Shown: positions 9,836 to 19,852, numbered from the stretch's first letter. The stretch is 64,000 bases of DNA from Danxiaibacter sp048498555 (GCA_048498555.1 JBEHXT010000024.1:1-64000), one strand, 5' to 3'. Translations and numbers: made by a program. The notes: generated by a model not told the origin, from the letters alone.

Positions 9836-12800
9836 TCATACCTCTTTTTTACTGTTATTATTTCCCATAAAGGCGAAAGTTTTAGCCAGCAATGGCAGCA
9901 CGGTTGTTAATCCGCCAAAAATTCCAATTATCCGCGCATAAATATCGTCCTGAGATATACTGAGAAAAGCCAATATTGCGATTGTCGCAATCAACAAGGG
10001 CGTACGTAGCTTTTCCCAGCTATTTTTTTCTTTATATATCTGTTTTATTTTTTCATTCTCGGCACTGCTCAAAGAAGTCAAAATGTAATTTCTAAAACTG
10101 CGTGAAAAAATGTGCAGGCCACCATCTTCTATTACAATAACACCCTTATTAATGAGCTTGGTTGTATTATAAATATCAGTTGTATTAACCAGCCCGTCTT
10201 CTGCAAGATCAATTAAGATAAACTTTTCCCTTTCCGACAAACTGGACCATATTGTGTTGTAAAGATTGGAAGCTTCAACCTGTATCTTGAACAACAATGA
10301 ATCGCAGGTTACCAACCGCTCGGCATGTTGTTCATTAACAGTCGCAATATCATATATCCTTAAAAGCTCAACGCGTAATTTGTTCAGGAAAACAGAACGT
10401 TTTGTTTCAGTGTTAATAAGGTCTCTCAACGCTCCTTTAAAATCGGGTATCGGCAATGATGGGTATATATTGCTTTTAAAATAGGGCGCTTCTATTACCG
10501 GCACATGACCCAACAATTCAATTAGTATAGCTTGTTCCTCGCTGGAAAGGGCCAGTTTATTCGGATCACTTAAAGGCCCTGCATCTGAAATAATCGCCAG
10601 TGGGTGTTTGGCAGATGTCATTATTATACATTTTCCTTTTCTTTTCATTTCCTGCAGCGCCTGTAATTTCTTCAAACGCCCATCACTCTTGAACAAAATG
10701 TTTTCCATATTCTTTATAATAATGCATTTCTTTTCGTTGATATTCATTGCGTCTTCATAAAGCTTTGACTTGCTGTCCAGATTTTCAATATCAATATACA
10801 AAGGGTCCACGCCATTCAGGAAAAGCTCCTTCTGATCGTCAAAGTTTGGCCCAAGCAACAGAAGCATGGGGTAATCCTTTATTTTTTGGTCCAGCTTTAC
10901 ATCTTCATTATAGACAGATTCAAATAGCGCCACTTTCCTGGAGAACAGCCGCCTGATTACCGCCCGCAATAACAGGTACGAAAGAATGAGGATAACGAAA
11001 AGCATTGTCCAGATAAGAAAAATACCCGAACGAAATGGCGGCAGGTTATTGTAGAACTCCGAATTACCAGAAAGCAAACATATGTACCTATTGTTGTTTT
11101 CCGCAGTTATGGGATCAAGGGCAACAGTTGACCTAACGCAAATAGGATTGCGTTGGGTGTTTTTGACAAGGTGATGGAAGATATTATCAAATTGAAAAGA
11201 ACTGTCAAACGCGGTGGATCTGTAAAGGGCGCTTGAGGCGAAATTATCCTGTAATATTTTGCCTAATTGCTTGTAAAGATATACAGCAGTTTTCTGTTCC
11301 GCACTAAACGTTGCCGCTTGCGTGCATACGTTTTTTGAAACTCCGGCAACAGCAATATTATCGTAATAAACAGCATGTGCATATGCCACACTGTTTCCAC
11401 GTTTAGCATCTCCCAGCTCCATCATGTTTTGTTTTGACAGCATCCCCCGCATCTTTTTTACAAAATCAATTTGCGCGAACCGTGTAGCGAGCACCTTTTC
11501 ATAATTGTGCGAACTCACAATACAAAACACAACAGGAATGCCACTGGTAATGATAACGCGTACATACACCATTAATGAATACCAACTTAGATAATCAGCC
11601 CATTTAAGCTTAGAAAAAAACCGGACAACAGTATCTTTGGATTTTAGCAAGATTAAAAACACTCCTACGATTAAAACCTCGTACAACAACAACCATAAAA
11701 ATGAAAAGGACATGGCAGCGGCGCCAATAATGTTAATCAATACCACATAAACTAAACTTGCACATCTCGCACGCTTCTTTAGTTTCCAATACCAGATATT
11801 TACGTGTTGATATTTTATTAAAAAGAAATTATTCAGCAGGAGGCTGAGCATTGGCGGATTTATAAGAATCACAAATAGAAAAACCAAAATACCCGGAACG
11901 AACAAATAATACGCGATCGACAAAACAAAAACAAACACATAAGCCGTAACTCCTAAAAAATATTCATTGATTGATGACTCCCGCGGCCATAGCCAGCTCG
12001 TAGCAATTGATTCGCTTTTTACATAAGATCTTTTAGATGAAAAAAACACAACAATAAATACATCCAGCAAAGAGCATAGTAGAAATATAATTGTCATGGT
12101 AATGGTGAAAATAAACACGTCAGTTTCTATAATCTGCGGATATTCTTTATTGCGCATAACCACAACATAATAATCATAGTTCTGCATCGGCCGAACGAAA
12201 ACATCTATGGGCCGCTCGTAGTACTCCGTCTGGAAATTTGTTTCAAAACCTCCGCGGATAGCCCTTCGCAATTTAAAAGATCCATCGTCGGAAAACTCCT
12301 CTAACAGGTTTTCATTTAAGTTCCTCTTTTCTTTTGAATGATACCTTACTTCACCGTTGCCGTCAATTACCGCAAAATCATATCCGATGGGTAAAATGGG
12401 TTTGTTTACACATCGTAAATCAAAAGCCATTACAACTGTAAGGTTGTTTTTAGCTGAGCGTTTTGAAAGGACTGTTTTGAAGGTTGCTGATGTGCGGGAT
12501 ACCAACTGGCCAAAGTATGGTAATGCATTGGCGGTATCCTGCTTAAAGGTTCTTTTTACATACTTAAAATACTCCCTGTCCTTATAATTTCCATGAATAT
12601 CGTTAAACTCCTGGGATGTCCAATTGGCCATTTCATCACCATTTGCGTTTAACCAGAAAGCCTGATTAAATCTTATACGAGCGGTTAAAGAATCCAACGT
12701 TTTACCAATTGAATCGTCTTTCGTTAGCGCCCTTTCCCTGCCCGAACCGTCTGCATATTTTTGAATGATATTTTTGCCAGGGCTACCAACATTATTCAAA

Positions 12801-13918
12801 TCAAAAAAAGTACCGCCAGGCAATAAGCCATCAACCCTCTCTAAAATACGGCTCGCGCTGTCTATCTCTTTCGCGATATTGCCCGCAATGTTTTTAGCGA
12901 TATGCTGATTACCTGCGCAATCATCAATGGCTATTAAATAAGCGGACTTTATAAACAGGTATGCAATAATGGAGACGAATAACTTTGCCACAATCATGGA
13001 CCATACTGAATCAGATAAATGTAATTTATCGTAACGGCCCAATGCCAATACTTTTAACCATGGAATAAACAACAGTATGAGCAGGCACACCGCGATAAAG
13101 AAAATGGTTGTTGTTGGTTCTATTTTTCTTTTTTCACTGGAAAATTTTCTAAACGAGTGTAAGCCGGCAACAACGATCTTTTTGTTACCAAGGTAAATTG
13201 GCTGCAGAAAAACATAGTAACTCTCGCCGGCAATCTTTTGCTCAATAATAGAAGCACTGCTAACGCCTTTCTTTCCTAAGAATAATGAATCTTCCGACTT
13301 ATAGGAAAGGCCTGAATGAAAGTCCTCATAAATATATTTGCCATTATAAAAAACAACATAATGCTCAAAGATGTCTTCCGGCAACAATGGCCTGATAAAA
13401 TCATCAAAATTTATATTGATTGAAATGCTATATATCTCATTTGATCCACATTGATTTAAAGTGAGCACTAACTCGTCAATAGATGAATCAGCCATCATTA
13501 AAAATTTACGGTCTTTCAGCGAATTAATATAATCAAGATTATTTTCCGGGGTTGCAGTATTCTTCTGATGCGTTAATGTTGAACGGACACCATTCTTTGC
13601 GTTTAAAGGCAGAATAGTATCACTTATTGTAAACCCTGGTGCTTCATGGCTTTTTAAAAACCGGTCAATTTCCACTTCATTTTTTCTTGATTGCTGGTTA
13701 TAGACCCGCATTAAACTGCTTAACAGGGAATCATAACTTTGAATTTGCTCGCGGATATTCTGATCGATTTTTTGAAGCCACCGGAAATGTTGCTTGTTTA
13801 GTTTGCTTTCATTTTCTGGTATATAAGCAACATAATAGTAGCATGTTAATGCCGCAAGGCTGCCCACTATGAGTAATATTGGAAATAATTGTTTTGAAAA
13901 TTTGAATGGCAGGGTCAT
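9836..13918 (-). CDS. Giant membrane sensor: three extracytoplasmic domains, degenerate AAA/STAND-like module, winged helix
   Basis: A 1360-residue protein of no family I can name. Order seen: helix 12-33; extracytoplasmic domain 34-268 (Cache-like appearance); helices 270-294 and 304-331; a second extracytoplasmic domain 332-597, ending in a PAS/Cache-like segment (FAVIDGNGEVRYHS, YYVVVMRN); about seven helices 599-803; a third extracytoplasmic domain 804-962; helix 964-988. The cytoplasmic part starts with LLLGPNFDDQKEL (1020-1032) where a P-loop would sit but without GKS/T. Then come a Walker-B-like CIIIKNMEN (1065-1073) and a sensor-1-like CIIMTS (1097-1102). A winged-helix-like segment (1224-1281, SLSEREKFILIDLAEDGLV) follows, and two last helices (1305-1322, 1329-1350). 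It is probably an environmental sensor signalling through a non-hydrolysing NTPase-fold domain. It is monocistronic with no obvious partner. Confidence 0.6.
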   Translation of the reverse strand: MTLPFKFSKQLFPILLIVGSLAALTCYYYVAYIPENESKLNKQHFRWLQKIDQNIREQIQSYDSLLSSLMRVYNQQSRKNEVEIDRFLKSHEAPGFTISDTILPLNAKNGVRSTLTHQKNTATPENNLDYINSLKDRKFLMMADSSIDELVLTLNQCGSNEIYSISININFDDFIRPLLPEDIFEHYVVFYNGKYIYEDFHSGLSYKSEDSLFLGKKGVSSASIIEQKIAGESYYVFLQPIYLGNKKIVVAGLHSFRKFSSEKRKIEPTTTIFFIAVCLLILLFIPWLKVLALGRYDKLHLSDSVWSMIVAKLFVSIIAYLFIKSAYLIAIDDCAGNQHIAKNIAGNIAKEIDSASRILERVDGLLPGGTFFDLNNVGSPGKNIIQKYADGSGRERALTKDDSIGKTLDSLTARIRFNQAFWLNANGDEMANWTSQEFNDIHGNYKDREYFKYVKRTFKQDTANALPYFGQLVSRTSATFKTVLSKRSAKNNLTVVMAFDLRCVNKPILPIGYDFAVIDGNGEVRYHSKEKRNLNENLLEEFSDDGSFKLRRAIRGGFETNFQTEYYERPIDVFVRPMQNYDYYVVVMRNKEYPQIIETDVFIFTITMTIIFLLCSLLDVFIVVFFSSKRSYVKSESIATSWLWPRESSINEYFLGVTAYVFVFVLSIAYYLFVPGILVFLFVILINPPMLSLLLNNFFLIKYQHVNIWYWKLKKRARCASLVYVVLINIIGAAAMSFSFLWLLLYEVLIVGVFLILLKSKDTVVRFFSKLKWADYLSWYSLMVYVRVIITSGIPVVFCIVSSHNYEKVLATRFAQIDFVKKMRGMLSKQNMMELGDAKRGNSVAYAHAVYYDNIAVAGVSKNVCTQAATFSAEQKTAVYLYKQLGKILQDNFASSALYRSTAFDSSFQFDNIFHHLVKNTQRNPICVRSTVALDPITAENNNRYICLLSGNSEFYNNLPPFRSGIFLIWTMLFVILILSYLLLRAVIRRLFSRKVALFESVYNEDVKLDQKIKDYPMLLLLGPNFDDQKELFLNGVDPLYIDIENLDSKSKLYEDAMNINEKKCIIIKNMENILFKSDGRLKKLQALQEMKRKGKCIIMTSAKHPLAIISDAGPLSDPNKLALSSEEQAILIELLGHVPVIEAPYFKSNIYPSLPIPDFKGALRDLINTETKRSVFLNKLRVELLRIYDIATVNEQHAERLVTCDSLLFKIQVEASNLYNTIWSSLSEREKFILIDLAEDGLVNTTDIYNTTKLINKGVIVIEDGGLHIFSRSFRNYILTSLSSAENEKIKQIYKEKNSWEKLRTPLLIATIAILAFLSISQDDIYARIIGIFGGLTTVLPLLAKTFAFMGNNNSKKEV

Positions 13919-14237
13919 AACTGAGATAGTTTTTAGGTAATCCGCATATCGATATTTGATCGATTTCTATGAACTTTAGTAATTACATCCAAACGCCTGA
14001 AAATGCATTTGCGCCCGAACGGCCGAAAGCAGCCCGAGGCACTACAACATTGGCCATTTTGTTACCGTAAGCCTTATCACTGAGCCTGGCTAATCAACTT
14101 ACCTGCATCATCCTAAACGCAATTCCTTTATTATATCCTTAAATCCATCAGTTTGTTACAGCTATAAACCTGCTTTTTAGCCTTAACGCTACTTCTCAGA
14201 AATATGATGCAGCCAATTGCATAAGGCATCAGTAAAA
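13919..14237. other. Non-coding stretch upstream of the giant sensor gene
   Basis: About 320 bp with no convincing open frame. It must contain the promoter of the minus-strand sensor gene, but no consensus -33/-7 pair was recognised. A 60-codon frame at 14189-14371 overlaps the terminator and is rejected. Confidence 0.4.
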
Positions 14238-14280
14238 AAGCTCATTGCCACGCGAAACCAATTTGCGCGGCAATGAGCTT
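14238..14280 (-). terminator. Rho-independent terminator of the DinB gene
   Basis: AAGCTCATTGC (14238-14248) pairs perfectly with GCAATGAGCTT (14270-14280), and an inner CGCG/CGCG extends the stem after a two-base bulge. Read on the minus strand, the hairpin is followed by a run of six to seven T residues, directly downstream of the DinB-family gene. Confidence 0.85.
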
Positions 14281-14352
14281 TAGAATTGCATATTTCTATA
14301 TCATAATCAACCATTCCCCAATCCCATAAATCCAAATCCAGCCAAAATCCAA

Positions 14353-14874
14353 TTAAAATTCCCTGTCCCAAAAGAACGGAGGCTGGATCCCTAATGAACG
14401 CAGGTAAACATATGCCTGGGCCCGATGGTGTATTTCGTTATCAATAAAATACAGGATAGATGTATACGCCGGGCCTTCATACTGGTCAAACGCTTTAATG
14501 ACTTCCTGAAATCGTTGTGGCGGTATTAAGGGCCAAAGCGAGTTAATCTGGCCGGTTATTTCATCCCAACGGTCAAGCACATCTTTTTTTGTTTTTGCAA
14601 AAGAATTGAGGGAATGGTCTGTATCCTCCGGCAAGCGCGTCCATTCATTGGTTACGATACCATGAATACCAGGCCCTGCAATATCAATCAGCTCTATAAC
14701 CATTTCATAAAATGGACGCATGCCACCGATTGAATAATTGAAAAACTCATTTTCAGGAAAAGCTTCTATTGCGCGGCGTGTTAAACTGCGATGCCCCTGC
14801 CAGTGGCGAAGAAGCTCTTCAGATGTAAGTACTACTGTTGTGGTTGGTGCAGTGGTGCTAGCTAAGTTGCTCAT
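14353..14874 (-). CDS. DinB-family protein
   Basis: A 173-residue four-helix-bundle protein. The N-terminal helix has LLRHWQGHRSLTRR, the second GMRPFYEMVIELI, and the C-terminal helix DNEIHHRAQAYVYLRSLG followed by PPFFWDR. His residues at these sites form the metal-binding triad typical of the DinB/DfsB (YfiT-like) superfamily. Members act as metal-dependent thiol-S-transferases or have no known role. It is a single gene with its own terminator downstream; the start is the ATG complementary to 14872-14874. Confidence 0.85.
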   Translation of the reverse strand: MSNLASTTAPTTTVVLTSEELLRHWQGHRSLTRRAIEAFPENEFFNYSIGGMRPFYEMVIELIDIAGPGIHGIVTNEWTRLPEDTDHSLNSFAKTKKDVLDRWDEITGQINSLWPLIPPQRFQEVIKAFDQYEGPAYTSILYFIDNEIHHRAQAYVYLRSLGIQPPFFWDREF

Positions 14875-15079
14875 AAGAAAGTATTTAATTGTTTAGAATA
14901 TTTCTTTCTATACAAAGAGAATACGCACGAGTGACAACCGTATGTCAGCATGTTTTTCGGTGCGTTATTTTTCTTTAAAAACCTTTAAACAACCCGGCCT
15001 TTTGGAAATACATTAAATTAAGATTGGTGACTAGCCCTTTTCATTATTTATTTGTATTTTTTATTAAACAAAACTCATT

Positions 15080-15622
15080 ATGAAAAGAGTGCTCAAAACC
15101 ATCGGAGTTATCTTTCTGCTTATAATTGCCATCGTGCTTATTGGCGGATTATTTACGGCGAAAAAATACCACTTTGAAAAAAGCATCAGCATCAACGCGC
15201 CACAAACGGTTGTGTGGCCCTATATCAGCAATTTACAGGCTACTACGAAATGGATGCCCTGGATGAAAATGGATCCCAATATTAAATCAGGGATTGAAGG
15301 CACAGACGGAACGCCGGGCGCCAGGTATTGGTGGAAAGGAAACGATAAGGTTGGGGAAGGCAATATGATCATTAATTCAGTGACGCCACCACAACAAGCA
15401 GTAATAGATCTTCATTTTATTAAGCCATTCGACAGCAAAGCTATTACTGTGCTTGCTTCACAGAATGAAGGAAACGGTACAAAAGTCACCTGGTCAATGG
15501 ATGGCACAAACCCCTATCCCTTGAACTTTATAAGCAAAGTAATCTTCAACATGGATGCAATGCTTGACAAGGATTTTGGAACCGGACTGAATAATTTAAA
15601 AGCAATGTGCGAAAAGCAATAG
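15080..15622 (+). CDS. SRPBCC (polyketide cyclase/START-like) family protein
   Basis: A 180-residue protein with one N-terminal hydrophobic helix (about 5-27) acting as a membrane anchor or signal. A START/SRPBCC fold follows: FEKSISINAPQTVVWPYISN, WMPWMKMDPN, then GTKVTWSMDGTNPYP near the end. Such proteins bind hydrophobic ligands in a deep cavity. Many Bacteroidota have this membrane-tethered form next to transcription factors, but here it stands alone, divergent from the DinB gene. Ligand unknown. Confidence 0.85.
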   Translation: MKRVLKTIGVIFLLIIAIVLIGGLFTAKKYHFEKSISINAPQTVVWPYISNLQATTKWMPWMKMDPNIKSGIEGTDGTPGARYWWKGNDKVGEGNMIINSVTPPQQAVIDLHFIKPFDSKAITVLASQNEGNGTKVTWSMDGTNPYPLNFISKVIFNMDAMLDKDFGTGLNNLKAMCEKQ

Positions 15623-15838
15623 TATATCAAGATGTGCTTAAGCATGGGCCATGACTAATGGCACAAATGAAATGGACGGTTGTTGTTAATAGGTTTTACA
15701 ATTCTTGGCCGGAAAAGACTTATAATCTGAAAAACTCATACAGAGAATTGATATGTAGTGATTGGTAAGGTGAATTTTTCTTTGCGCTTCTCTGCACCAT
15801 TTATGCTTTGGCACTTCAAAAAATGAACTTAAAAAAGA

Positions 15839-15871
15839 AGGGCAGTAATGAAATTAATTCACTACTGCCCT
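15839..15871 (-). terminator. Rho-independent terminator of the PKD esterase gene
   Basis: AGGGCAGTAATGA (15839-15851) and TCACTACTGCCCT (15859-15871) pair with a single mismatch. On the minus strand the stem is followed by TTCTTTTTT. It lies 37 bp past the stop codon of the minus-strand esterase gene. Confidence 0.85.
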
Positions 15872-15907
15872 TTGCTTATGTTTATATTGTTCTCAGGACA
15901 AACCTGA

Positions 15908-18526
15908 TTAGTTGGCTTTCACAAATTTTCCTGTGAATTTTTCGTTGCCGACAAAGATCTCTACAAAATACACGCCAGACGTAAATGCGCCTACGTTAAT
16001 ATTCTCTTGCCAATTCGCGAACTGCTTGGTAGCCGCATTCTTTAACAGCATGGTTCTGCCACTCATGTCAGTCACACGAATGGATACCCTTCCGGAAGAA
16101 CTGTTATTCAGCATCAGCTGCAGGTTATCTTTTGTTGGCACTGGTGCTAACTTCAATGTAGCCTGTTGTTTAGCTGATTCTGCAACACTACCGGGTGTAG
16201 CAAAAGATGACAATGTTACTGTTGCAGGTGATATAGAAGATGTAGTGGTATCTGCTGATGCCACACGTGCAGCTGAAGAAGCAACGGTGAAGATAATTCT
16301 TGCAGACGTCGTCTTGTTTGCGTCATCTCCTATCTTAACCTGGTATGTGTAAGTGCCACCGGCGGTTAATTTAGATAATGTTATCGATGGTTTTGTTGAA
16401 TCGGTGTAAACTGCACCTTTAGGTCCTGAAATATAGCGCCAGTCGTACTTGGTAATTTTCCTTCCGGGCGCAGAGTAAGATGCAGATGCATCCAGTAAAA
16501 CAGACGCTGCTGAAACTGTTACCGGAGCTTTAAATACCACAACCGGCCCTGTAGCTTCATCATTTGATACGGCAATATTAGCTGTAGTTGAAGCTTTCGC
16601 ACCACTGCTGTTAGTAACAGCGAGCTCTACAGAATAAGTACCTGGTGCAAGATTAGACAAGGTTGCTTTAGATGAGCTGCTGTTGGCCAGTGTGTATCCC
16701 GCAGGTGCTGAATTAACAGTCCACGAGTAATTGGTAATAGTAGCGCCGCTGGTGGTTGTGGAACCAGTTCCGTCAAGCGTTACTGAAGCAGTTGGTAAAG
16801 TAACCGATGCAGGCGCGGCGATTTTAGCGGATACCGTTGTTGCTGCTACTGTAGCAACAAATTTAACTGTGCCTGATACGCTGGTTTTGCCATCGGAGAC
16901 TTTTAGCGCATAAGTATACGTACCAGTTTTAAGATTGCTTACAGTAATAACCGGTTTTGTAGAATCGGTATATGTAGCCCCTTTCGGCCCAGAAATATAA
17001 CGCCAGTCGTACTTATTGATCGTTCTTCCTGCTGCGGTATATGATCCCGATGCATCAAGTGTGATAGAAGAAGTTGTTACACTTGCAGGCGCATTGAACA
17101 CGATTACCGGGCCGGTTACAGCCGCATTGGTTACTGTAAAGGCAGCAGTGTCAGCAGCCGTTGCTCCTTTATCATCTTTAATCGCCAGTTTAAATTTATA
17201 CGTTCCTGCACTAAGCTTAGTGATGCGTGTAGTTGCTGAACCTGGAGATACGATTGTGTAACCTGCAGGGCCGGACAAACAAGACCATGTGTAAGTTGTT
17301 ACTTTGCCGCTTGCATCAGTAGACTTGGTAGCATCCAGTGTAACGGAATCTTTAGGCAGTGTAATGTTGGCTGCCCCGCTGATTACAGCAACCGGGCCGG
17401 CGGGCGCAGCATTCACAACAAGCGATGCGCTTGCCGTAGAAGAAACACCACTATTATTGGTAACTGTCAATTGCAAACTGTAAGTGCCAGCTGCAACATT
17501 TGATAATGTCGCTTTTGAACTTGTGCTGCTGCCAAGCGTATAACCTGCTGGCCCCGATACAACTTTCCACAAGTAAGATGATATTGTAGCGCCGCTACTT
17601 GTTGTAGAGCCTGTTCCATCAAGCGTTACAGATGTAACAGGTAATGTAACAGATGCTGGTAGGGTTATTTTTGGATATACCTCTGTAGCAACAGGCGTTG
17701 TAGTTGACGTTCCTCTTGAATACTGTAGCATCCATTCGTATACATTCAATCCCCGCGGACGGAAGTTGGGATCAAAGGTTTGCGTCCATGAGTCGTGCCC
17801 GCTTGCATCAAAAATATCCAGCAATGGCTGGGTAGCCATTTTAGGCGTATACCTTGCAAGGCTGTCATGCCAGCTGATGGAGTATGAAGGTGGAACCGTA
17901 GGGTCAATCTTATTGGTACACAACCAAACGGGCACATTAGCTCCTGCTAGCGTTCTAACAGTATAGCTGTTTGGGCGGGATGCTTCGGCTGCGGTAACTG
18001 TTGCCGCAATGGTTTTTGAAACGTTTCCATCGTTTGATGAATAATACATGGCGTTGCCGCCGCCCATGCTAAGCCCTGAAAGATAGATACGCGTTGTATC
18101 AATCCGGTATTTGCTTTTCATGTATGCTATAAGGGCCTTGTAATCTGCCATATTCCATTGGCTATTTCTCATCTGCGGGCTAATCACAATAAATGAAAAT
18201 GTTTTTCCATTTGAAGTAAAAGTCTTTGGGAAAGTGCCATTGTTGATCAGTTTGGGAGGGCCGTTTTTTAATACAAGCTGTAAGGCGCTTGTTGACCCAT
18301 CGCCCTGTTCGCCTACCCCATGAAAGAAGAGCAAGATTGGATATTTTTTTCCGGAAGTTGCATAATCAGCCGGAAGATACTCCCAATAGCCGCCAATATT
18401 GTTTGAGATAGCAACTGTTTTGGGGGTGTTTGTTTGAGCTTCAGCCTTGTTTAATTTGGCCAGGCTGAATAAAAAGATAGCCGTCGCGAACAACGTTCGC
18501 ATTGAAATTGTAAAATTTCGGTGCAT
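15908..18526 (-). CDS. Secreted alpha/beta-hydrolase (esterase) with five PKD-like repeats and T9SS type A sorting domain
   Basis: An 872-residue exported protein. Residues 1-30 are a signal peptide. Residues 35-270 are a PHB-depolymerase/feruloyl-esterase-like alpha/beta-hydrolase: an oxyanion segment LLFFHGVGEQG, nucleophile Ser153 in GLSMGGG and a likely catalytic His in ASGHDSW. Residues about 283-755 are five PKD/REJ-like Ig repeats of about 92 residues in the order A-C-B-A-B, where the two A and the two B units are close copies. The C-terminus (about 795-872), with APVPTKDNLQL, RVTDMSGR and SGVYFVEI, is a type IX secretion sorting domain. It is probably a surface or released enzyme for ester-linked polysaccharide or polyester. 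It is a single gene with its own terminator; M9 is an alternative start. Confidence 0.88.
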   Translation of the reverse strand: MHRNFTISMRTLFATAIFLFSLAKLNKAEAQTNTPKTVAISNNIGGYWEYLPADYATSGKKYPILLFFHGVGEQGDGSTSALQLVLKNGPPKLINNGTFPKTFTSNGKTFSFIVISPQMRNSQWNMADYKALIAYMKSKYRIDTTRIYLSGLSMGGGNAMYYSSNDGNVSKTIAATVTAAEASRPNSYTVRTLAGANVPVWLCTNKIDPTVPPSYSISWHDSLARYTPKMATQPLLDIFDASGHDSWTQTFDPNFRPRGLNVYEWMLQYSRGTSTTTPVATEVYPKITLPASVTLPVTSVTLDGTGSTTSSGATISSYLWKVVSGPAGYTLGSSTSSKATLSNVAAGTYSLQLTVTNNSGVSSTASASLVVNAAPAGPVAVISGAANITLPKDSVTLDATKSTDASGKVTTYTWSCLSGPAGYTIVSPGSATTRITKLSAGTYKFKLAIKDDKGATAADTAAFTVTNAAVTGPVIVFNAPASVTTSSITLDASGSYTAAGRTINKYDWRYISGPKGATYTDSTKPVITVSNLKTGTYTYALKVSDGKTSVSGTVKFVATVAATTVSAKIAAPASVTLPTASVTLDGTGSTTTSGATITNYSWTVNSAPAGYTLANSSSSKATLSNLAPGTYSVELAVTNSSGAKASTTANIAVSNDEATGPVVVFKAPVTVSAASVLLDASASYSAPGRKITKYDWRYISGPKGAVYTDSTKPSITLSKLTAGGTYTYQVKIGDDANKTTSARIIFTVASSAARVASADTTTSSISPATVTLSSFATPGSVAESAKQQATLKLAPVPTKDNLQLMLNNSSSGRVSIRVTDMSGRTMLLKNAATKQFANWQENINVGAFTSGVYFVEIFVGNEKFTGKFVKAN

Positions 18527-19157
18527 GTGACTAGGTGTTTTAGAATAATTGGAATTTGTTGGTTACAAAATCTAAAGGATTGGCTTGATGTGTAATCATG
18601 TGGTACCGATTTCCATTTTTAATGCTGACCCCCGTTGGAATCAAATTTTTTGCCAAGGACGTCTTTTTTGTAATCGGTTACACAGCGGACATCATCTGAA
18701 ATCAATATAAATCGATGGTTATGGGCGTATTGTTTACACAATAATGTTTACTTTTTTGTCTTTTTTGGTTACAAATTAATTTATTTTATATTTTTTAGTT
18801 TTAACATGTTAATATGCGTTAGCTTATAATATTATTTTTTTTAATCATGCCAACAAGTTTTTGGGCGGATTAAATAATAGATTGATAATGCGGGGAATAT
18901 TTGGCATTCATATCATCATTAAAAAAATATTAAAGGGTGGATAAACACATATTTTTTTTAAACATCCTTATTAATTCTTTTTTAATGTTAAAAAATAATC
19001 GCAGAATACACCTCTATTAGCAGAATAATTTGCCAACTCAATATTTTTTAGTCATAACATCAATCAAATTTTTAAACTTTACACAAAAAGTGAATATGTA
19101 TAAGACTTTTAGTTTTGCGGTTATTTTTTCTTATTTTTAAGCAATAAACTATTCTAA
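18527..19157. other. Very AT-rich intergenic region between the esterase gene and the sigma factor
   Basis: About 630 bp separating divergent genes, much richer in A+T than the flanking genes (notably 18760-19140), with no convincing open frame. A TAGTTTTG sequence (19110-19117) matches the Bacteroidota -7 consensus TAnnTTTG and could serve the sigma gene, though no good -33 element lies 19-21 bp upstream. Confidence 0.45.
18669..18682. promoter_or_regulatory. Possible dyad operator
   Basis: TGTAATCGGTTACA has inverted TGTAA/TTACA arms around a TCGG centre, the general form of LacI/GntR-type operators. It lies about 145 bp upstream of the secreted esterase gene. No regulator gene adjoins it, so the assignment is speculative. 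Confidence 0.25.
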
Positions 19158-19742
19158 TTGCTGACTAATCGGGATTTTGCTAACCAAACGTTTGTTCGTA
19201 CTGGCGACGAAAAGGCTTCACAATTTTTCGAGTCTTTGTATGAAAAGCATGCCCGACATCTACTAGCACTGGCGCTCAAAACGACCAAGTCTTTAGATTT
19301 ATCGCAGGATATAGTTCAGGAAGTATTTTTAACACTTTGGTCCCACAAGGACGAACTTCCGGGTATCAAAAACATAGATGCATGGTTACACACCGTAACG
19401 GAAAATAAACTAATCGACTTTCTTAGGAAAACCGCCGCAGATAACCGTATGCGGGAAGCGCTCTGGAAAAGGTCCCAGACACAGTTGAATGAAACTGAAG
19501 AATTGCTCCATGCAAAAGAGTGCAGCCGCTCCATTCATGAGGCCATAAAAAACCTGCCGCCCCAACGCCAGCTGATTTACAGGCTTAACCGAGATGCAGG
19601 AATGAACTATAAAGAAATAGCAGACGCGCTCTCGTTGTCCAGGCACACAGTAAAAAACCAGCTTTCAAGTGCATTGCAGGCCATTCAACGTTTTATCTCT
19701 GGCAGCATAGGATTATTATTCATCCTTCTTTCCATTTTCTAA
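19158..19742 (+). CDS. ECF RNA polymerase sigma factor (FecI-like)
   Basis: A 194-residue protein with sigma region 2 (LYEKHARHLLALALK, DLSQDIVQEVFLTLW, IDAWLHTVTENKLIDFLRK) and region 4 (IKNLPPQRQLIYRLNRDAG, NYKEIADALSLSRHTVKNQL). This is the Bacteroidota ECF type paired with FecR proteins. The start must be non-ATG: a stop codon (19155-19157) directly precedes TTG at 19158, and the first in-frame ATG lies well inside region 2, so TTG is the best start. With the next two genes it forms a cell-surface signalling unit in which substrate binding at the STN-type SusC frees this factor to transcribe the locus. Confidence 0.92.
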   Translation: MLTNRDFANQTFVRTGDEKASQFFESLYEKHARHLLALALKTTKSLDLSQDIVQEVFLTLWSHKDELPGIKNIDAWLHTVTENKLIDFLRKTAADNRMREALWKRSQTQLNETEELLHAKECSRSIHEAIKNLPPQRQLIYRLNRDAGMNYKEIADALSLSRHTVKNQLSSALQAIQRFISGSIGLLFILLSIF

Positions 19743-19852
19743 ATTTTTTTTTATCAGAATAGGAACAATCGTTTCCATCTTCGTCATAATCAGAAAGTAG
19801 ATCTACAGTTATGCTTCTAGACGGCGCTGTAGAAAAATCCTATTGCATTCGA

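Noticed and set aside
14189..14371. 60-codon minus-strand frame after the DinB gene
   Set aside because: It runs straight through the strong terminator hairpin at 14238-14280 and overlaps the DinB stop.
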